NCBI RefSeq assembly: GCF_002608075.1
Contig: NZ_LAHA01000030.1
Span: forward strand, 64-64,063
Direction of reading: 5' to 3'
Source of the DNA: Nostoc linckia z4
GTDB lineage: Bacteria; Cyanobacteriota; Cyanobacteriia; Cyanobacteriales; Nostocaceae
Length of the DNA stretch: 64,000 nt
The position numbers were made by a program, and so were the translations under genes. Shown one piece after another: positions 1 to 7,750 of the stretch (positions are counted from its first letter, which is position 1; the number at the start of each line of letters is the position of its first letter). A model generated the notes under the pieces. It ran no database searches, had not been told where the DNA came from, and saw only the letters and a program-made list of their open reading frames with translations.

Positions 1-141
1 CCCTTTCCCCTTTCCCCTTTACCCTTCCCCCTATTGTGTTTCTTCCCAGACAGCAGCCACGGTCACCTTACCACTACTGGGCTTCCTGCTTAAATTTGTT
101 GTAAAAGAAAGATAGAGTTATTTTTTACTTTTGCCTTTACT

Positions 142-834
142 ATGGCTGTAATTCGCTTGATTCTATTGGTGGCGGTACTGGGAGGACTAACACTGTTGTT
201 AGTTCAGAATTGGTCACCTCCACTATCGCTGGTATTTTTAGGTCTGCGGACTCAACCGTTACCCCTAGCGATGTGGGTTTTGTTTAGTACAGTCGCTGGT
301 GCTTTTACATCTATATTTATTACGACGTTGTTTAAATTATCCAATTATTTTGCCCCAGGACAACGCCAAACTCCTGACAGACCAGCAGCAACTTCATCTC
401 GCGCAAAGGCAAATCCTAGAGAAGAACCTACATATACTCGTCCAAATCCACCACCAGCTAGCAAAAAACAAGAACCTACCAACGATGTGTTTGATGATTG
501 GGAGACAAATAGTAGTGGAGATGATTGGGACTTTGATGAAAAACCCGAAGAAACCTCTACTCGCAATCCTCAAACTCAACAGTCCAGAGACTCTAAAATT
601 TACGAACGCCAATCGCAACCTAAAACCAGTTCTGAATCTGGTTCAGTTTACTCCTACGGCTATCGCGAACCGAAAAATACAGCAGTCGGAAAAACTGAAT
701 CAATTTACGATGCTGATTATCGAGTGATTATTCCCCCTTATCAGCCGCCAACTACGAAGCAAGCTGATGATGACGATGATTGGGGATTTTTTGAAGATGA
801 TTCTGAAGATGACAATGAACGTCCCCGGCGGTAA
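142..834 (+). CDS. LapA-like membrane protein with acidic disordered tail
   Basis: The first about 70 of 230 residues hold two hydrophobic segments (about 4-24 and 42-66) separated by a short loop, the layout of LapA/DUF1049 membrane proteins. The rest is low-complexity, rich in Pro, Ser, Thr, Gln and Asn, and ends in an acidic Asp/Glu tract (residues about 208-226), so it is probably a disordered cytoplasmic tail. LapA-type proteins in other bacteria are linked to envelope assembly; no specific role can be read here. The ATG at 142 is the only sensible start before the first membrane segment. The gene stands alone on the plus strand and converges with the small minus-strand gene after it. 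The family call is by pattern only. Confidence 0.7.
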   Translation: MAVIRLILLVAVLGGLTLLLVQNWSPPLSLVFLGLRTQPLPLAMWVLFSTVAGAFTSIFITTLFKLSNYFAPGQRQTPDRPAATSSRAKANPREEPTYTRPNPPPASKKQEPTNDVFDDWETNSSGDDWDFDEKPEETSTRNPQTQQSRDSKIYERQSQPKTSSESGSVYSYGYREPKNTAVGKTESIYDADYRVIIPPYQPPTTKQADDDDDWGFFEDDSEDDNERPRR

Positions 835-853
835 GAACTATTAAGCTACCTCT

Positions 854-1048
854 CTACTTGATACCACATCGCTCTCTTGATTCTTGCTTGACTTTACCAG
901 TCATGGCTGCTTCCTGCAAATTCATGAAAGCATTAAAATCTTCCAAGTCATAAGGGGTAGTCAACAGTTGTCGGAGTCGATTTTCAGCTTCCACTGTCAA
1001 ATAGCCAGTTGCTAAAGCTTCTTGTACAATGTCGCGAATTCGAGCCAT
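854..1048 (-). CDS. small conserved hypothetical protein (64 aa)
   Basis: A 64-residue, probably all-helical protein beginning MARIRDIVQEAL, with no membrane segment or signal peptide. An upstream TTG (1096) and an ATG (1066) are in frame, but a GAGG Shine-Dalgarno-like sequence lies 8 bases before the ATG at 1048, so that start is preferred. The composition resembles small cyanobacterial proteins of unknown function. It converges on the LapA-like gene, with 19 bp between the two stop codons. No function is proposed. Confidence 0.6.
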   Translation of the reverse strand: MARIRDIVQEALATGYLTVEAENRLRQLLTTPYDLEDFNAFMNLQEAAMTGKVKQESRERCGIK

Positions 1049-1796
1049 AGTTGACGCCTCATTCATCCTACTATTTATTAATTCAGGCTTATTCAAATGA
1101 AATATGCAGTAGTTTTTATGTCGAAACTTCTAGTTTGGAAATATATTTCAGCTAATTCCGAGTGATAAGTCATTATTTACACCTTTGATTATCAATTATT
1201 AATTGTTCATGTCTTGTCCTAACTCAATTATGAAAAATTCCACTTTGTGTTGATTAAAACACAGTATATTTTGTACTGAAATTCGTCTGCCAAAGATAAA
1301 ATACTGGCTATTCGGATAGACAGAAATTGTTTCGATAAAGTTTCAAAGAAGTTATCTTAAATTTCCGTTAAACGTAAATGTAGCTCAACAAAATTTGTTA
1401 AGCCACCTCACAAAGGTTACTAAATTTGTGAGATGATTAACTATTTATCTATACTGAATAATTGTTAATTTCTTGTGTTTGTTACTTTCAATACAGAAAT
1501 AACAGTAATAATGGCAATTAATTCCATTCAAATAAAAGATGAATTGATAGAAACTAAGACTTGTGCTTTCAAAAAAAGACTAAATTATAGATGATTTGCA
1601 TACCACATCTATCTCAAGAAAGATTGTTGTATGACTACATTTTGGGTTTGCTACTACCCAAATTGCCATTGGTTCTGGCTTTGACTTCTGCAAAATCTCA
1701 ATTCAGTACTAAAATTAAACTCTTGTAAGACTTCTCAGGTTTTATCTGAGCCTTAGGAAGCAGCTAACATAACTCACGATTGGAGCGAAGCAACTG
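1049..1796. other. gene-free stretch between small ORF and aroK
   Basis: About 750 bp of AT-rich sequence. No ORF with plausible codon use, tRNA or strong hairpin was seen. It presumably contains the aroK promoter; a GGAG-like ribosome site lies just before the aroK GTG start. Confidence 0.5.
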
Positions 1797-2342
1797 GTGA
1801 GCAGTTTATTACAAGGAGTCAACCTGTACTTAATTGGGATGATGGGGGTTGGTAAGACAACAGTGGGGCGCTTACTAGCAAAGCAGCTGGCTTATGGGTT
1901 TGTGGATACCGATGATGTTATTGCTCAAGCAGCAGGTAAATCCATCAATCAGATATTTGACGAAGAAGGAGAAGCAGCATTTCGTCAATTAGAAAGCGAT
2001 GTTCTGTCGCAGGTTTGCGCTTTTACAAAATTAACCATTGCAACTGGTGGCGGTATTGTATTGCGGCGAGAAAACTGGAGTTATTTACACCACGGTTTGA
2101 TAGTGTGGTTAGATGCGCCAGTGGAACTAATTTACAGCCGTTTAGCGGATGATACCACAAGACCGCTGCTACAAGATTCCGATCCTCAAGAAAAATTGCG
2201 ATCGCTCCTCGAACAACGTCAATCATTATACGCCCAAGCCGATATCAGAATTGCGATCGCTCAGGAAGAAACACCAGAACAAATTGCAACCAGAATCATA
2301 GAGGCTATCCCCAGCGTACTGAAAAAACCTGTTTCTCATTAA
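1797..2342 (+). CDS. aroK: shikimate kinase
   Basis: Catalyses ATP-dependent 3-phosphorylation of shikimate in chorismate (aromatic amino acid) biosynthesis in the cytoplasm. The 181-residue length fits AroK. The P-loop GMMGVGKT is at residues 14-21, the shikimate-binding DTDD at 37-40, and a TGGG turn follows near residue 82. A lid segment ending in TRPLL sits near residue 120. The start is GTG, with GGAG about 11 bases upstream. Oddity: the last 46 codons have a diverged second copy at 6808-6957, and the homology begins at the HIP1 octamer at 2198-2205. This suggests a recombination event between the body and tail of aroK and its former downstream neighbourhood. The protein itself appears intact. 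Confidence 0.95.
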   Translation: MSSLLQGVNLYLIGMMGVGKTTVGRLLAKQLAYGFVDTDDVIAQAAGKSINQIFDEEGEAAFRQLESDVLSQVCAFTKLTIATGGGIVLRRENWSYLHHGLIVWLDAPVELIYSRLADDTTRPLLQDSDPQEKLRSLLEQRQSLYAQADIRIAIAQEETPEQIATRIIEAIPSVLKKPVSH

Positions 2343-2435
2343 TGAGGAAAACGTACTAACAGATTATTAAGTGTAATTGCGGAATTATGCCATCATTGTC
2401 ATAATATTCGCAAATATCGCTGAATCGAAAACCCT

Positions 2436-5132
2436 ATGGTTTGGATAGCTGGACAGCAGTTGCAGGGCGGTAAGTATGTAATTGAACAAATTCTCGGACA
2501 AGGTGGCTTCGGTATTACCTACAAAGCGCGACACGCACTACTGAACAACCTTGTGGTGATTAAAACCCCCAACGAAAGCCTGCGCCACGATCCAGAATAT
2601 CCCAAATATGTCAAGCGATTTATCGATGAAGGACAGCGACTAGAAAAGCTTTCCGAAAAGCAGCACCCAAATATTGTCCGTGTCAGGGATTTATTTGACG
2701 AGGGTGGTACTTACTGTTTGGTAATGGATTTTGTTCAGGGAGATAGTTTATTTCAGCTGATTCAAAAAAGAGGAGCATTACCAACACAAGAAGCTTTGCA
2801 ATATATTATGCAAATTGGTGAAGCATTGAAAGTTGTCCATCAGGCTGGATTAGTCCATCGAGATGCCCATCCCGGTAATATTATGATTCAACAGGATGGC
2901 AAAGCAGTATTAATCGACTTTGGCATTGCGGGTGAGACAATGCCAACAACCGTTAGTTCCAGATTTTTTGGAAATCCAGGATTTGCACCCCACGAACAAA
3001 TGCGGGGAGATAGAAAACCCTATGTTGATGTTTATTCCCTCGCAGCTTCCCTATACTACGCGATCGCGGCCAAAAGACCAACTGAATCTTTTCAGCGTAA
3101 AGCCTATAATATGCCATTGGTTTCCCCACAGGAGCATATTTCTAGTATTAGCAATGAATTAAATCAAGCAATTCTCAAAGGGATGGAATTAGAACCAGAA
3201 AACCGTCCCCAAAGTATGCAAGAATGGCTAAAATTGCTGACAGATGAAGTTGTCACAATTTGGAAAAGCGGATATCGGTTACAAAATGGCAAATATACTA
3301 TTGAAAATGATATTGCTCAAGGTGGCTTTGGCATTACTTATTTAGCCATAGATGAAAATAATCAACGAGTTGTCATCAAAACCTTGAATGAAACAGTGCA
3401 ACGCCGTCCAGATTTTGCCAAACTTCAGCAAGATTTTCTCAACGAAGCTGTAAAATTAGCAAAATGCAATCATTCCCATGTTGTCAAAGTTAGGGAAGTA
3501 TTCCCAGAAGGGCAACTTTGGTGCATGGCAATGGAATATATTGAAGGGGAACACCTTGCTGATAGGGTGCAACGTCTAGGTGTTTTATCAGAAGCCGAAG
3601 CATTAGGTTACATCCAGCAGATAGGTGAAGCGTTAACAGTAGTGCATCAAAATGGTTTGTTACATCGGGATGTGAAGCCAGCAAATATTATTGTGCGTTC
3701 TCAAAAACGAGAAGCAGTATTAATTGACTTTGGCATTGCACGAGAGTTTATCCCTGATTTGACACAGATTCATACTCCATATTTATCTCATTGCTTTGCG
3801 CCAATTGAACAATATCAAACAGTTGCACCAAGGGGCGCTTACACTGATATTTATGCTTTAGCTGCAACGCTATATTTTCTGTTAACAAATAGATTGCCTC
3901 CTATAGCTCCAAATAGGGCTACTGGTGCAGTATTAAATTCACCACAGCAGATTAATTCTAGTATTAGCGACAGGGTAAATCAAGCAATCCTCAAGGGGAT
4001 GGAGTTGGAACCAGAAAACCGTCCACAAACAATGCAGGAATGGTTGGAATCATTAAAGGAACCACCAGTAGTTGTTGTTGCACCAATCAATAATCATCCA
4101 CAAATAAATAACAATCCCCAAGTCAATAACAATCAACAAACACTTATCAAACCATCACGGCGAAAATTTATTCAAACTGTTGGCTGGATGGGTGTTGGGT
4201 TGGGAACTGTGACTGTGGGTAAGCTAATTACGGATGCTTTTAGAAAACCATCAACATCTCCAAATGCTTCTACAAAACAATCAACATCTCCAAAAGAATT
4301 ATCCCTAAAAACCTTTAATTTTAAAACAGTGACAGTTGATGCAAAGGGAAACATCACTAACCGCCGCAATGGCCAGGCAAAATACTTTGTGGAAGACTTG
4401 GGGAATGGTGTCACTTTAGAAATGGTGCAGATACCAGGCGGAACCTTTAAGATGGGTTCACCGGAGGAGGAAGTAGGGAGAAATGAAGATGAAAGTCCAC
4501 AGCATCAGGTGACAGTTCCTGGGTTTTTCATGGGTAGATATGAAGTCACCCAAGCCCAGTATCAAGCAATTATCGGGACGAATCCTGCTGTGTTTGAAGG
4601 CGAGAAACTACCTGTAGAACTAGTGAGTTGGGATGATGCGGTGGAATTTTGTCAAAAGTTAAGTCAGAAAACAGGACGTACCTACAGGCTACCCAGTGAA
4701 GCGGAGTGGGAATACGCCTGTCGTGCGGGGACGACTAAACCGTTTTATTTTGGTGAAACGATTACGACAGATTTAGTAAATTACGACGGGGATTATACAT
4801 ACGCCTCTGCACCCGAAGGTGAAAATTACCTACAAATAAAACCAGTAGGCAGTTTTTTGCCCAACGCCTTTGGTTTATATGATATGCATGGCAATGTTCG
4901 GGAGTGGTGTCAAGACCATTACCATGATAATTACTATGGCGCACCAACAGATGGCAGGGCCTGGGTCAGTGATAATACAAATTTAAGGCTACTGCGGGGC
5001 GGTTCTCACGTCGATTCTCCTAGACTCTGCCGTTCCACGTCCCGCTACGTCTCTGTTGGGGCAGAGCGCGGTGACCCCAACAATATTATTGGTTTTCGTG
5101 TTGTCTACGCGGTTGGGAGGATTCTTCAGTAG
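2436..5132 (+). CDS. tandem Ser/Thr protein kinase fused to FGE/C-type-lectin-like domain
   Basis: An 898-residue signalling protein. Kinase domain 1 (about 14-268) has a GQGGFG loop and VVIK lysine, but its catalytic loop reads HRDAHPGN (141-148), so His replaces the usual Lys. DFG is at 161-163. Kinase domain 2 (about 287-541) has the canonical HRDVKPAN (410-417) and DFG (431-433). The near-identical segment QAILKGMELEPENRPQ in both domains points to tandem duplication. An Asn/Gln-rich linker leads to one hydrophobic segment (about 578-597) that may anchor the protein in the membrane. An FGE-sulfatase/SUMF1-like domain (about 655-893, PGGTFKMGSP and LPSEAEWEYACRAG) follows. It is probably a ligand-binding lectin fold rather than a true formylglycine enzyme. 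The end (about 854-891) resembles the variable region of cyanobacterial diversity-generating retroelement targets. Upstream is aroK; no obvious operon partner is seen. Confidence 0.9.
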   Translation: MVWIAGQQLQGGKYVIEQILGQGGFGITYKARHALLNNLVVIKTPNESLRHDPEYPKYVKRFIDEGQRLEKLSEKQHPNIVRVRDLFDEGGTYCLVMDFVQGDSLFQLIQKRGALPTQEALQYIMQIGEALKVVHQAGLVHRDAHPGNIMIQQDGKAVLIDFGIAGETMPTTVSSRFFGNPGFAPHEQMRGDRKPYVDVYSLAASLYYAIAAKRPTESFQRKAYNMPLVSPQEHISSISNELNQAILKGMELEPENRPQSMQEWLKLLTDEVVTIWKSGYRLQNGKYTIENDIAQGGFGITYLAIDENNQRVVIKTLNETVQRRPDFAKLQQDFLNEAVKLAKCNHSHVVKVREVFPEGQLWCMAMEYIEGEHLADRVQRLGVLSEAEALGYIQQIGEALTVVHQNGLLHRDVKPANIIVRSQKREAVLIDFGIAREFIPDLTQIHTPYLSHCFAPIEQYQTVAPRGAYTDIYALAATLYFLLTNRLPPIAPNRATGAVLNSPQQINSSISDRVNQAILKGMELEPENRPQTMQEWLESLKEPPVVVVAPINNHPQINNNPQVNNNQQTLIKPSRRKFIQTVGWMGVGLGTVTVGKLITDAFRKPSTSPNASTKQSTSPKELSLKTFNFKTVTVDAKGNITNRRNGQAKYFVEDLGNGVTLEMVQIPGGTFKMGSPEEEVGRNEDESPQHQVTVPGFFMGRYEVTQAQYQAIIGTNPAVFEGEKLPVELVSWDDAVEFCQKLSQKTGRTYRLPSEAEWEYACRAGTTKPFYFGETITTDLVNYDGDYTYASAPEGENYLQIKPVGSFLPNAFGLYDMHGNVREWCQDHYHDNYYGAPTDGRAWVSDNTNLRLLRGGSHVDSPRLCRSTSRYVSVGAERGDPNNIIGFRVVYAVGRILQ
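4995..5108 (+). other. candidate DGR variable region (3' end of kinase-FGE gene)
   Basis: Codons about 854-891 encode RGGS followed by a Cys-Arg-Ser pattern and end in IGFRVV, the framework of C-type-lectin-like variable domains. The presumed variable positions (His, Val, Asp, Ser, Pro, Leu, Ser, Tyr, Val, Ser, Val, Gly, Asp, Pro, Asn, Asn) all use codons ending in C or T. That is the pattern expected if adenines of AAC/AAT template codons were mutated. The framework codons between them end mostly in other ways. No template repeat or reverse transcriptase was found in the window, so this is an inference; ordinary FGE domains share the framework. Confidence 0.45.
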
Positions 5133-5466
5133 CCTTTTTCTCTTTTCCCCTGTTCCCCTTTACACTTCTTCACTTTTCCCTCTTCTGCCTTCGGCGGAAA
5201 ATTTTTTTATTTTGGGTGTGGTGATTAAATTCATTAAAATATGAATTTATTAGGAAAAATATCTTGATGCGATCGCTTTTAGATTGTGCGATCGCAATAT
5301 CCTAAATACTACGATCGCATTTTTTAAAGAATATTTTTTGGTGCGATCGCTTTGATATTTACTAATTAAAATTAGAGTATCGTAATTTATAATATGCCAT
5401 AGCTCTCGAAATGCAACAAGGATTACTATATAATTGAGTTGCCAATATATTTATCAAGTTAATTTT
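5133..5466. other. intergenic region with HIP1-linked repeats
   Basis: A pyrimidine-rich stretch follows the kinase stop. Several GCGATCGC/CGATCGC sites then lie in AT-rich context. One unit (about 5312-5351: CGATCGCA, then AGAATATTTTTTGG, then TGCGATCGC) recurs almost identically at about 6176-6210. No gene seen. Confidence 0.6.
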
Positions 5467-5685
5467 ATGTCTCTCACTGAGCTTTTGCCCCATTTAAAAG
5501 AATTATCTCACACCGATAAACTTTTATTACTGCATTTCCTAGTAAATGAAATGGTGAACGAATCCGGTTTAGTTCCATTAGATGCTCAAGGTAAAACTGC
5601 AAACCTTGGTTTGTATGATTCTTTTGAAGCTGCTGCTGTTTTAGCAAAAGCTTTAGCAGAAGCAAAAGCACCAACAAATGGTTGA
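5467..5685 (+). CDS. small helical protein, partner of retropepsin-like protein
   Basis: A 72-residue protein starting MSLTELLPHLKEL. It is predicted mostly helical, with Leu-rich amphipathic N-terminal half and an Ala-rich C-terminal helix. An in-frame TTG at 5434 would add 11 residues, but the ATG at 5467 gives the more natural N-terminus. Its stop overlaps the start of the next gene by 8 bp, so the two are almost certainly translationally coupled. The arrangement recalls two-gene modules such as toxin-antitoxin pairs, but no known family was recognised. It lies in the island between the kinase gene and hicAB. Confidence 0.65.
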   Translation: MSLTELLPHLKELSHTDKLLLLHFLVNEMVNESGLVPLDAQGKTANLGLYDSFEAAAVLAKALAEAKAPTNG

Positions 5686-6103
5686 TAAAGTCAGATTTAG
5701 GTTCACTGAGGTTAACCCAGAGTTAGGTGCATTAAGCACATTTCCTTATCTTCCTTTAACCCTAACCTATCAGAATCATTCTTTGAATGTATCGGGTTTA
5801 CTGGATACAGGTTCAAGTGTTAATGTTTTACCTTACGAAATCGGATTGAGGTTGGGGGCTGTTTGGGAACGTCAAACACTTTCCGTTCCGTTGGGAGGTA
5901 ATTTGTCTAGATTTGAAGCAAGAGCATTGGTTGTGATAGCAACAGTAGAACAATTTCCAACTGTGGAATTGGCTTTTGCTTGGACAAGAGACAGAAATGC
6001 TCCCCTGGTTTTAGGACAGATGAATTTTTTCTTGGAATTCAATGTATGTTTTTATCGTGCTGATTTAGCATTTGAGATTAGCCCTAAAAAAACGCAATTG
6101 TAA
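5678..6103 (+). CDS. retropepsin-like aspartic protease family protein
   Basis: A 141-residue protein with one aspartyl-protease signature, LLDTGSSVNVLP (about residues 41-52). This is the D-[ST]-G catalytic motif in the hydrophobic context typical of retropepsin-like single-domain proteases, which act as dimers. A second hallmark segment (LVLGQMNFF, about 111-119) resembles the 'ILG' strand of such folds. No signal peptide is visible, so it is probably cytoplasmic. It overlaps the upstream small gene by 8 bp. Substrate and role are unknown; the small partner may be a substrate, inhibitor or adaptor, which is inference only. Confidence 0.75.
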   Translation: MVDKVRFRFTEVNPELGALSTFPYLPLTLTYQNHSLNVSGLLDTGSSVNVLPYEIGLRLGAVWERQTLSVPLGGNLSRFEARALVVIATVEQFPTVELAFAWTRDRNAPLVLGQMNFFLEFNVCFYRADLAFEISPKKTQL

Positions 6104-6159
6104 GTAACTACGCAAAAATATTTATATAATTACGAGAAAAATATTTTCGTGCGGAACAT

Positions 6160-6297
6160 CGCACGAACCGCTACACGATCGCATTTTTGTAGAGAATATT
6201 TTTTGGTGCGTTCGCATAGCGACTCCTGTGGAGTATCGCCAGCATAATATAAAATTAATTGCATTTTTCAAGACATATATTTTTAGTGCGATCGCCA
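6160..6297. repeat. HIP1-linked interspersed repeat
   Basis: The sequence repeats the 5.3 kb unit: CGATCGCA, a T-run, AGAATATTTTTTGG, then a degenerate HIP1 (TGCGTTCGC). A second AT-rich arm then ends in GTGCGATCGCC abutting the hicB stop. A third related arm precedes the displaced aroK tail at about 6790-6817. Confidence 0.55.
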
Positions 6298-6516
6298 TCA
6301 AGCAGCTTTATTAACAGTTGGTTTTGGAAGTTCTTCACCCGTGGCTTCGTAAGCCATAATTAAAGATTCTAAAGCTTCAATTCCATTTGTGACAGCTTCC
6401 TCATAACTATCACCATGAGTTCTCCAAAGCTGTCCGGGAAAATCGGGAAATCCCACCAAAAAACAATTATCTTCTTCAGACCATTGAATCAGCATTTGAT
6501 ACTTAAATTTGCTCAT
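6298..6516 (-). CDS. hicB: HicB-family antitoxin
   Basis: A 72-residue protein with the partial RNase H-like HicB fold: an N-terminal strand (YQMLIQWSEED), FLVGFPDFPG, then a helix with GDSYEEAVTNGIEALE. HicB binds and neutralises the HicA mRNA interferase and usually represses its own operon. The start overlaps the end of the upstream hicA by 14 bp, giving the order toxin-antitoxin. No C-terminal helix-turn-helix or ribbon-helix-helix extension is seen, so it is a short HicB; DNA binding would need another protein or this core alone. Confidence 0.88.
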   Translation of the reverse strand: MSKFKYQMLIQWSEEDNCFLVGFPDFPGQLWRTHGDSYEEAVTNGIEALESLIMAYEATGEELPKPTVNKAA

Positions 6517-6736
6517 CTTCTTGCTTCTGTTGTTGTTGTCTTTCTTCTACTTCCTTTATAGCCTGCTGAACATCTTTTTCTTGATAGGGTTTAGCATCCG
6601 AAGCATCTTTACCAGAAATAGTTAATTTTCCACTGTATAAAGGATGAATCCAGTTGGTATGACTACCTTTACCTGGGAGTTCAGTAAAATCTAATTTACG
6701 TAGAATCTGTTTTAACTCCCTGATTTTCCTCGGCAT
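6503..6736 (-). CDS. hicA: HicA-family toxin (mRNA interferase)
   Basis: A 77-residue double-stranded-RNA-binding-like protein. The N-terminus (IRELKQILRKLDF) is followed by the conserved GKGSH segment at about residues 22-26, whose His is the catalytic residue of HicA mRNA interferases. The HP...GKLTIS strand and a C-terminal helix follow. The tail is Gln/Glu-rich. It forms a type II toxin-antitoxin pair with the overlapping hicB. The position within an accessory island is typical for such modules. Confidence 0.88.
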   Translation of the reverse strand: MPRKIRELKQILRKLDFTELPGKGSHTNWIHPLYSGKLTISGKDASDAKPYQEKDVQQAIKEVEERQQQQKQEDEQI

Positions 6737-6807
6737 TTTTCAGGTTTTGGTTATTATTCATAGCAGATTAACATTAGCCATCATCTTTTTGAGGATATAT
6801 TTTGTTG

Positions 6808-6957
6808 GTGCGATCGCTCCTGGAACAACGTCAAGGACTATATTCCCAAGCCGATCTAAAAATTACAGTGCAAGAGGGAGAAACACCGGAAGAAATTGCC
6901 ACGCGGATACTTGAGGCAATTCCTAGCGTTCTCAAATCACAAGTTTCTAATAATTAA
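6808..6957 (+). pseudogene. displaced duplicate of the aroK 3' end
   Basis: The frame from 6808 to the TAA at 6955-6957 encodes a 46-residue stretch beginning SLLEQRQ and including ETPE, IATRI and EAIPSVLK. It matches the AroK C-terminus at about 32 of 46 residues by eye. Homology starts exactly at a HIP1 octamer (6810-6817), matching the HIP1 inside aroK at 2198-2205; upstream of it the sequences are unrelated. There is no start codon or P-loop, so it is a remnant. It is best explained by duplication/recombination or by an insertion that supplied a replacement tail. Confidence 0.85.
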
Positions 6958-6979
6958 GAACAAAGTAATTTTCTGACGC

Positions 6980-7582
6980 TTACCAGATTTTGGTCATCTT
7001 TAACACAAATCCTGGCAATTCTGGATTGCCACTAACTGTTTCAGGATTATCCAAAATTTCAAGTTGTTGATGAGGACGGTAAATATAAACCTTTCGATTT
7101 TTGCGATCGATCAACCACCCTAATGATGCACCATTGTCAATATACTCCTGTATTTTTTCTTGTAATTCTTTGAGGCGGTCACTAGAAGAACGTAGTTCAA
7201 TTACAAAGTCAGGACAAATTGGTGCAAAAGAAGCTTTTTGTGCTTCTGTTAAATCATTCCAGCGCTCTAATTTAATCCAAGATGCATCAGGGGAACGAGT
7301 AGCACCGTTGGGCAATGTAAAACCCGAACTGGAGTCAAAGCCAATCCCAGTACCATCTTTTTCAGTCCAGTAGCCTAGCTGTGCAGCGATATTAAAGTTA
7401 CGATTGCCCGTATCTGAAAAAGCTGGTGGCATGATAATGACTTCCCCACTAGCAGTACGCTCAATTCGCAAATCTCGATTAGCTTGGCAAAATTCGTAGA
7501 ACTGCTCATTTGTCATCTGCACAAGCCAGGGAAAATTGACTGTTAAAGGTGTGCTTTGGGTTTGAATTAGCAGTCTCGTCAT
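6980..7582 (-). CDS. Uma2 family (DUF820) putative endonuclease
   Basis: About 200 residues with Uma2/DUF820 hallmarks: MTNEQFYEFCQANRDLRIER near the N-terminus, a GE(V) strand, SPDASWI, and the PDFVIELRSSSD motif. The last gives the PD-(D/E)xK-like acid residues. The family is greatly expanded in cyanobacteria; nuclease activity is inferred from fold and is unproven for most members. A TTG at 7603 extends the frame by seven residues, but the ATG at 7582 is preferred. The C-terminus ends in a hydrophobic strand as is usual. It lies between the aroK remnant and argB, transcribed away from argB. Confidence 0.85.
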   Translation of the reverse strand: MTRLLIQTQSTPLTVNFPWLVQMTNEQFYEFCQANRDLRIERTASGEVIIMPPAFSDTGNRNFNIAAQLGYWTEKDGTGIGFDSSSGFTLPNGATRSPDASWIKLERWNDLTEAQKASFAPICPDFVIELRSSSDRLKELQEKIQEYIDNGASLGWLIDRKNRKVYIYRPHQQLEILDNPETVSGNPELPGFVLKMTKIW

Positions 7583-7750
7583 TTTTATTTTGCGGTTCTT
7601 CAATCCCCGATTGTGATGATTTCAATTTTAGACCTTTGATGCAGCGATCGCCCCGCCCAATGCTCAATGCCCCATAACTTATTGTTACAGGTTCCAAAGT
7701 CTTCTACACTGACTGAAATAGGTTTTAATTTTCAATGGCGGCTCCTCATA

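Noticed and set aside
299..727. 142-residue plus-strand frame inside the LapA-like gene
   Set aside because: It overlaps a frame with real membrane segments and has a low-complexity composition.
5056..5244. 62-residue plus-strand frame over the kinase 3' end
   Set aside because: A shadow frame of the variable region and the pyrimidine-rich spacer.
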